Shown in pieces: positions 58,315-64,000 of a DNA stretch of 64,000 nucleotides. Made by a program: the position numbers and the translations under genes. Positions within the stretch are counted from its first letter, which is position 1. Each line of letters opens with the position of its first letter. The notes under the pieces were generated by a model that was not told where the DNA came from, did no database searches, and saw only the letters and a list, made by a program, of their open reading frames with translations. This stretch comes from Bacteroidia bacterium (lineage in GTDB: Bacteria > Bacteroidota > Bacteroidia > B-17B0 > Aurantibacillaceae): assembly GCA_014378485.1 (NCBI GenBank), contig JACMNO010000092.1, forward strand, positions 1 through 64,000, given 5' to 3'.

Positions 58315-59544
58315 ATGTTCGATCTCGATAAATGGCAAGAAATATTAGGAACCATTAAAAAGAACAAACTCCGTACTTTTTTAACTGCGTTCAGCGTAGC
58401 TTGGGGAATTTTTATCCTGATTATATTATTGGCAGCGGGACAGGGTTTAAGAAACGGTGCGCAATCACAATTTGGAAATGATGCTGCAAACAGTATCTGG
58501 GTAGACGGTGGACAAACCAGTATGGCCTTTGATGGTTATAAACCTGGAAGAAACATTCAATTGACTAATGCTGATTTTTACCATATTAAAAATACAATCG
58601 ATGGAATTGATCATGCTTCAGCAGTTTATGATGGAAGAGCAGGGAAAACATTGTCTTATAAAAATGAACATGCTGGCTTTACCGTTCGTTCATGTGCCCC
58701 TGATCATTATTTACTGGAAAAGGCAAAGATCATTAATGGACGTTTTATCAATGAGAACGACTTTCGTGAATACAGAAAAGTGTGTGTAATCGGCACTCCG
58801 GTTCGGGATGCCTTATTCAAAAAAGAATATCCTATAAATAAAATGATTGATGTATCGGGAACAAGATATAAAGTAATTGGTGTTTTTAATGATCCTGGTA
58901 AAGGTGATAACGACAGGATCTATATTCCATTGTTAACTGCCCAGCGAATTTATAATGGAAAAGATAACGTAAATGTAATTTGGGCAAGTACGGGAACCGT
59001 TACCTCCGAAAAAAGTGAGATAATTGTTTCTACAATTCGGAATTCACTTGCAAAAAAATACCATTTCGATCCGGCAGATATGAATGCCGTTGGTGTGTTT
59101 AATAATAATGTTGAATATAAACGCATTATGGGATTACTGGACGGCATCAAAATTTTTGTATTCATTATTGGTATATTTACTTTAATCGCAGGTGTGGTAG
59201 GAGTCAGCAATATTATGATGATCGTTGTTAAAGAGAGAACGAAAGAGATTGGTGTCAGAAAAGCGTTAGGCGCATCACCGTTATCTATTGTCTCTCTCAT
59301 CATCCAGGAATCTGTTTTTATTACTGCCATTGCCGGATATATAGGACTCATGCTGGGAATAGGATTGGTGGAACTCATCAGGTACTTTGGATTAGAAGGA
59401 GATTTTTTTAAAAATCCTGAAGTTGATCTTTCCATTGCCATCACAGCAGTTGTATTAATAGTAATTGCCGGGGCTTTAGCGGGTTTATTTCCCGCGATCA
59501 AAGCGGCAAGAGTTGAACCGATAACTGCTTTAAGGGAAAATTAA
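58315..59544 (+). CDS. MacB-like ABC permease
   Basis: N-terminal KNKLRTFLTAFSVAWGIFILIILLAAGQGL; C-terminal VKERTKEIGVRKALGASPLSIVSLI. Confidence 0.92.
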   Translation: MFDLDKWQEILGTIKKNKLRTFLTAFSVAWGIFILIILLAAGQGLRNGAQSQFGNDAANSIWVDGGQTSMAFDGYKPGRNIQLTNADFYHIKNTIDGIDHASAVYDGRAGKTLSYKNEHAGFTVRSCAPDHYLLEKAKIINGRFINENDFREYRKVCVIGTPVRDALFKKEYPINKMIDVSGTRYKVIGVFNDPGKGDNDRIYIPLLTAQRIYNGKDNVNVIWASTGTVTSEKSEIIVSTIRNSLAKKYHFDPADMNAVGVFNNNVEYKRIMGLLDGIKIFVFIIGIFTLIAGVVGVSNIMMIVVKERTKEIGVRKALGASPLSIVSLIIQESVFITAIAGYIGLMLGIGLVELIRYFGLEGDFFKNPEVDLSIAITAVVLIVIAGALAGLFPAIKAARVEPITALREN

Positions 59545-59546
59545 AA

Positions 59547-60800
59547 ATGATATTTGAAAGAGATAACTGGCAGGAAATTTTTGCAACAATTCGTAAAAAC
59601 AAATTACGAACGTTTCTGACCATGCTTGGAGTGTTCTGGGGAATTTTTATGTTAGTAATTATGCTGGGTTCAGGAAATGGGTTAAGAAACGGAATATTAA
59701 AAGAGTTTGCCGGAACCGCTACCAATAGTTTTTTTGTTTGGGCACAGCAAACTACAAAAGCTTATAAAGGCATGAGACCTAACCGCAGTTTTAATTATAC
59801 GGTTGCTGATGCCGAAGCCTTGAAACAATTGCCGGAACTGGCTGTTGTTTCTTCTTTAAATCAATTGGGCGGTCACGAAGAAGCAAGCAATGTTATCCGG
59901 GGTTTGAAAACGGCTTCCTGTCAGATCAAAGCGTCTTATCCGAATATTTCTGAAATCACTGAAATAAAAATTTCTAAAGGAAGATTTGTTAATGATTTGG
60001 ATATAAAGGAAAAAAGAAAAGTGTGCGTGATAGGTCCTCGTGTTGTTGAATTATTATTTAAAAAGGACGAAAATGTGATAGGCGAATATATTCGTGTGAA
60101 TGGTGTGTATTTTAGAATAGTTGGTTTAACTTATATCACCGCAGGCGGCAATGAAGGCAGAGATCAGGCTCAGCAGATTTATATTCCTTTTAGTACTTTT
60201 CAAAATGCATTTAATTATGGAGATGTTGTTGGGTGGTTCGCTATTAAATCTAGGGATGGAATACCGGCCGAAGTATCGGAAGCAAAAGTGATGGCGATTT
60301 TAAAAGAAAGACACAAAATTGCACCGGACGATATGAAAGCCATAGGTCATTGGAACATGGCAGTTGAATATAATAAATTGAGTGGGCTATTTACAGGAAT
60401 AGAAATACTGGTTTGGATCGTCGGCATCGGAACATTATTAGCAGGAGTGATTGGAATCAGTAACATCATGTTGATTGTTGTGAAAGAACGAACCAAAGAG
60501 ATTGGCGTAAAGCGTGCATTGGGAGCAGTGCCTGCGCAAATCATCGGGCAAATTGTTTTAGAAGCTGTTTTTCTTACTTCTATTTCGGGCTACTTTGGAT
60601 TGGTGATTGGTATAGGTTTACTGGAAGGATTAAATGCAATGATTGGTGAATCAGGCGAAATGTTTACAAACCCTACTGTTGATTTAAAAGTTGCATTAAA
60701 AGCATTAAGTGTATTAATTTTGAGCGGAGCTTTAGCAGGATTAATTCCGGCAAGCAAAGCGGTAGCAATTAAACCGGTAGAAGCATTAAGAACGGAATAA
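59547..60800 (+). CDS. MacB-like ABC permease, paralog of the preceding gene
   Basis: RKNKLRTFLTMLGVFWGIFMLVIMLGSGNGL; VKERTKEIGVKRALGAVPAQIIGQI. Confidence 0.92.
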   Translation: MIFERDNWQEIFATIRKNKLRTFLTMLGVFWGIFMLVIMLGSGNGLRNGILKEFAGTATNSFFVWAQQTTKAYKGMRPNRSFNYTVADAEALKQLPELAVVSSLNQLGGHEEASNVIRGLKTASCQIKASYPNISEITEIKISKGRFVNDLDIKEKRKVCVIGPRVVELLFKKDENVIGEYIRVNGVYFRIVGLTYITAGGNEGRDQAQQIYIPFSTFQNAFNYGDVVGWFAIKSRDGIPAEVSEAKVMAILKERHKIAPDDMKAIGHWNMAVEYNKLSGLFTGIEILVWIVGIGTLLAGVIGISNIMLIVVKERTKEIGVKRALGAVPAQIIGQIVLEAVFLTSISGYFGLVIGIGLLEGLNAMIGESGEMFTNPTVDLKVALKALSVLILSGALAGLIPASKAVAIKPVEALRTE

Positions 60801-60802
60801 AA

Positions 60803-60916
60803 AAATTTCCCGCAGATATCGCGAATTAACGTAGATTATTTTCGGGAAAAAGTGATGAGAATTATAATAAGTACTTACATTTTTCCGCAATGATCTGCGT
60901 GATCAGCGGGAAAATT
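60803..60916. repeat. Imperfect inverted-repeat intergenic element
   Basis: Outer arms aaatttcccgc.../...gcgggaaaatt; inner hairpin ttttccgcaatgatc-tgcgt-gatcagcgggaaaa. Confidence 0.6.
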
Positions 60917-60929
60917 AAATAAAAAACAT

Positions 60930-62033
60930 ATGATAAAAAAAATAATTAAAATTACATTACTGGTAATCTTTGTAGGATTGGTTTTCTGGACTTTTTATTT
61001 TCTGTATAATAAATCACAAAAACCACCGGAAGTATTTAAAACAGTGACGCCCTTTGATACGTCGATCATCAAAAAAACAGTGGCAACAGGTTCGGTCACG
61101 CCGCGCAAAGAAGTGAATATGAAATCGCAGGTAAGCGGAATTATTGAAAAATTGTATATTGTTGCCGGTCAGCAAGTAAAGCAGGGAGATGTGATTGCTA
61201 AGATCAAGATCATTCCAAATATGCTGAATCTAGCTAATGCAGAAAACAGGATCAGTGCAGCCCAAGTAAATTATGATAATGCTAAAATGGATTACGACAG
61301 AAACAAGGCATTATTTGATCAAGGTGTAATCTCCAAAACTGACATGCAGGCAAATGAATTAAGAATAAATACAAATAGAGTAGAACTGGATGCTGCTCAA
61401 AATCAATTACAGATCATCAAAGAAGGTGCTTCTAAGGCTTCCGGTTCAAGCAGTAACACGTATGTAAAAGCTACCATTACAGGTATGGTGTTGGATGTTC
61501 CTGTAAAAGAAGGAGGCCAGGTGATTGAGAGCAATACATTTAATGAAGGAACCACGATAGCTTCTGTTGCTAACATGGGTGAGATGATCTTTGAAGGAAA
61601 ACTGGATGAAAGTGAAGTAGGGAAGGTGCAGGAAAATATGGATATTGTATTAACGATTGGTGCGATCGATAAAGAGAGTTTCAAAGCAAAGCTGGAATAT
61701 ATTGCGCCTAAAGGAATTACTGAAAATGGTGCGATCCAGTTTTTGATTCGTGCTTCCATCAGTAAAGAGAATAGTTCTTTTTTAAGGGCAGGTTACAGCG
61801 CCAACGCTGATATTATTTTATCTAAAAAAGATAAGGTCATGGCGATTCCTGAGAGCGTTTTGCAGTTTGATAAAGAAAAATCTTTTGTAGAGGTAGAAAC
61901 AGGCAACCAGATTTTTGAAAAACGCTTTATCAAAACAGGCTTGTCTGACGGAATTAATATTGAAGTGCTTGAAGGATTGCAGAAAACAGATAAATTGAAG
62001 TTGCCACAGCTAATGGAAAGTAAAGAAGATTAA
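60930..62033 (+). CDS. HlyD/MacA-like periplasmic adaptor protein
   Basis: TM anchor; GSVTPRKEVNMKSQVSGIIEKLYIVAGQQVKQGDVIAKI; coiled coil; ITGMVLDVPVKEGGQVI. Confidence 0.92.
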   Translation: MIKKIIKITLLVIFVGLVFWTFYFLYNKSQKPPEVFKTVTPFDTSIIKKTVATGSVTPRKEVNMKSQVSGIIEKLYIVAGQQVKQGDVIAKIKIIPNMLNLANAENRISAAQVNYDNAKMDYDRNKALFDQGVISKTDMQANELRINTNRVELDAAQNQLQIIKEGASKASGSSSNTYVKATITGMVLDVPVKEGGQVIESNTFNEGTTIASVANMGEMIFEGKLDESEVGKVQENMDIVLTIGAIDKESFKAKLEYIAPKGITENGAIQFLIRASISKENSSFLRAGYSANADIILSKKDKVMAIPESVLQFDKEKSFVEVETGNQIFEKRFIKTGLSDGINIEVLEGLQKTDKLKLPQLMESKED

Positions 62034-62656
62034 ACAATTTTCTTCCACCACAAAAAGTAATTTAAGTGCCTGTTTTTATTTAAGCTGATTTCATGTAAGA
62101 GTAATAATTCTATTTGTTTTTCCGAGAGTTTTACTGCTTTATCCATTGGAACAAGTGCTTTTTGAGCATACCAGGTTTGGCTCATCAGGTTATTTTTTCT
62201 TTCGTCTTCAGTTAATTCCTGTTCTAAACGGTGAGCTGTTAAATTAACACTTTCATAACTTGCTTTAGCATGTGGATGGTCCCAGCCCAATAAATGACCA
62301 ATTTCATGAGGAATAGTGCGGATGTTTTTGCCGGAAATAATATCGTTTACATAATATTTATTAAGTTTTATTCTTAGCCCTTTAAAATCTGCTTCTGCAG
62401 GATTGTTACCGGGAATAGTATCGACTATTTGAAATAAAATTTTCTGCGGTGAGCACTGAGATATTTTTTTAAGAATGCTAACATGAATGGACAGTTGTAG
62501 TTTGTATTTCCCTACCGGGCCATTATACACTCTGTTTAATTGAGAAATAATTGCATCCTTTAATAAAGAAAGATCAAATCGGGTAGCACTGGTATTTATA
62601 ATATCTGTGTCGATATTAATCAAAACAAATAAATCTTTTTCTTTTACTGAAATCAT
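62030..62656 (-). CDS. Metzincin-type zinc metalloprotease-like protein
   Basis: HEIGHLLGWDH fits HExxHxxGxxH, followed by candidate Met-turn NNLMSQT. Confidence 0.75.
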   Translation of the reverse strand: MISVKEKDLFVLINIDTDIINTSATRFDLSLLKDAIISQLNRVYNGPVGKYKLQLSIHVSILKKISQCSPQKILFQIVDTIPGNNPAEADFKGLRIKLNKYYVNDIISGKNIRTIPHEIGHLLGWDHPHAKASYESVNLTAHRLEQELTEDERKNNLMSQTWYAQKALVPMDKAVKLSEKQIELLLLHEISLNKNRHLNYFLWWKKIV

Positions 62657-62658
62657 TA

Positions 62659-63831
62659 TTATTTATTGCCATACATTGATAGGGCTGCATCTATGCAATA
62701 ACCAACATCCAAAGGACAGTGTGCAGTACCCGGAATTCTTCTTTTACGAGCCAAGCGGCTGATGACCAGTTTTTTTTCAGGAACACAGATCACGTATTGG
62801 CCAAGCATGCCACGCATGTAAAAAACAGTCAGGCCTTTATAAGTTGTGAGCCACCAGGAATATCCATAAGTATGATTTGGAGTGCAATCTTCTTCATTAC
62901 ATGTAAATGGTTTTATAGAAGCGTTTACAAAGTTACTGTCCAATAATTGTTTTCCTTCCCAGTTTCCCTGGTGCATGTAAAGCTTGCCCATGCGAGCAAA
63001 ATCTTTTGCGTTGCTGTTGATGCAACAAAATGCTTTTTCCAGACCATCCTTTTTATCTAGGCTCCAGTAAGCATTGTGTTCACAGTTTAAGGGAGTCCAC
63101 AGTTTTTCACTGAGGTATGTTGATAACGGTTTGCCGATTGCGTTTGCAATACAATATCCAAGTAGGGCAGTGTTACCGCTAAGGTATTTATAAATTGTTC
63201 CTGGTGTACTGGCAGAGTCTTCATAGCTGGCCGAAGCTTTCAACAAATCAGTTCCATAATAACCTTCAGCAGGGTATGAAAACGGGTTAGAATAATTCTC
63301 ATCAAAGGCAATCCCTGAAGTCATGGTTATTAAATGCTGCAGGGTAATTCCTGCACGCCAACCGGTTTTAAATTCAGGAATATAACTACTCACTGGTTCA
63401 TGAATACTTTTTATAAATCCATCCTGTATGGCAAATCCAAGTAATGCACCTGTATAGGATTTCGCCATACTGAAAGAATTGGTATGTGAAGTATCACTAA
63501 AGTTATCCCAGTATTGTTCATGAATTAAAGTATCATTTTTTATGATCACCAATGCGTGCGAAGCAACTTCTCGCATTAACTTTTCTAAATGTCCAGGTAA
63601 TTTTTTGGTGTTATACCATTTGGATAATGGCCATGGCTTTGGATCATTGGCTTCGACTTTCCTGTTCTCAAAGATATTGTATTCTGTGGCGCTCGGACCG
63701 CTTTTGCCTTTTAAATAGGTTGTTCCAATGGCTTTATATAAATACCATCGGCCCGATAATACAATGATACAATTGATCAGAATAAATATCAGTAACATAC
63801 TTCCTAGTAAATATTTAAGCAGTTTTTTCAT
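62659..63831 (-). CDS. Class C beta-lactamase-like serine hydrolase
   Basis: NSFSMAKSYTGALLG (SxxK), YKYLSGNTALLGY (Y-x-S/N-like); ATG at 63831 overlaps the lipB stop (ATGA), so the ORF-track start (63852) is probably too long. Confidence 0.88.
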   Translation of the reverse strand: MKKLLKYLLGSMLLIFILINCIIVLSGRWYLYKAIGTTYLKGKSGPSATEYNIFENRKVEANDPKPWPLSKWYNTKKLPGHLEKLMREVASHALVIIKNDTLIHEQYWDNFSDTSHTNSFSMAKSYTGALLGFAIQDGFIKSIHEPVSSYIPEFKTGWRAGITLQHLITMTSGIAFDENYSNPFSYPAEGYYGTDLLKASASYEDSASTPGTIYKYLSGNTALLGYCIANAIGKPLSTYLSEKLWTPLNCEHNAYWSLDKKDGLEKAFCCINSNAKDFARMGKLYMHQGNWEGKQLLDSNFVNASIKPFTCNEEDCTPNHTYGYSWWLTTYKGLTVFYMRGMLGQYVICVPEKKLVISRLARKRRIPGTAHCPLDVGYCIDAALSMYGNK

Positions 63832-64000
63832 GTTAATAAAACAAGCTCGCATTCAAAAAGTTTACTGAAATTTTTTTGAAGTATTTTTTTTATCTCAGGA
63901 ATATTGACATCTTGCCCAATTTCTCTATTTAGACTAGTGACTGCCTTATCCTGTATGCCACATGGGATAATATGTGAAAAATAATCCAAATCAGAATTTA
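63828..64000 (-). CDS. lipB: Octanoyltransferase LipB, 3' partial
   Basis: NSDLDYFSHIIPCGIQDKAVTSLNREIGQDVNIPEIKKILQKNFSKLFECELVLLT*; the IPCGIQDKAVTS motif is typical of LipB. Truncated by the window edge. Confidence 0.88.
   Translation of the reverse strand, partial: NSDLDYFSHIIPCGIQDKAVTSLNREIGQDVNIPEIKKILQKNFSKLFECELVLLT

Noticed and set aside
57588-62033. MacB-like ATPase, two permeases and adaptor as a novel export system
   Set aside because: This is a common ABC-type efflux/lipoprotein-type cluster layout in Bacteroidota; no unusual component beyond the intergenic repeat.
1-64000. CRISPR arrays, tRNA/rRNA genes, prophage or intact IS elements
   Set aside because: No regularly spaced direct repeats, no tRNA-like TpsiC/acceptor patterns and no transposase or phage structural genes noticed on reading.

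Overview
This window is a chromosomal segment from a Bacteroidota genome. It has type IX secretion components and substrates, DUF4175 and DUF4292 proteins, WG and TPR proteins, little Shine-Dalgarno signal and AT-rich intergenic DNA. Content is mostly housekeeping and envelope genes: gcvT, dxs, selD-mnmH, purD, tadA, gltX, ybeY, rpmH, pssA, a 3'-partial lipB, PorU with a PorV/PorQ-family protein, an MBOAT/SGNH pair, a MacB-like ABC/adaptor cluster, and a GH18-type T9SS substrate. I found no CRISPR array, tRNA/rRNA, prophage or intact IS element, and no clear large novel system. Points worth a second look: (1) a very basic 115-aa protein whose first start codon lies in the arm of a perfect 7-bp inverted repeat; (2) two diverged copies of a roughly 50-codon gene tail on either side of a TPR-SpoIIE gene; (3) intergenic-type palindromic repeats apparently inside two coding sequences; (4) two nucleotidyltransferase genes each paired with a tiny ORF; (5) small genes missed by the 60-aa ORF cutoff: rpmH, a 49-aa membrane protein coupled to the GH18 gene, and a 44-aa ORF. 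All family assignments come from reading motifs by eye, with no database search.
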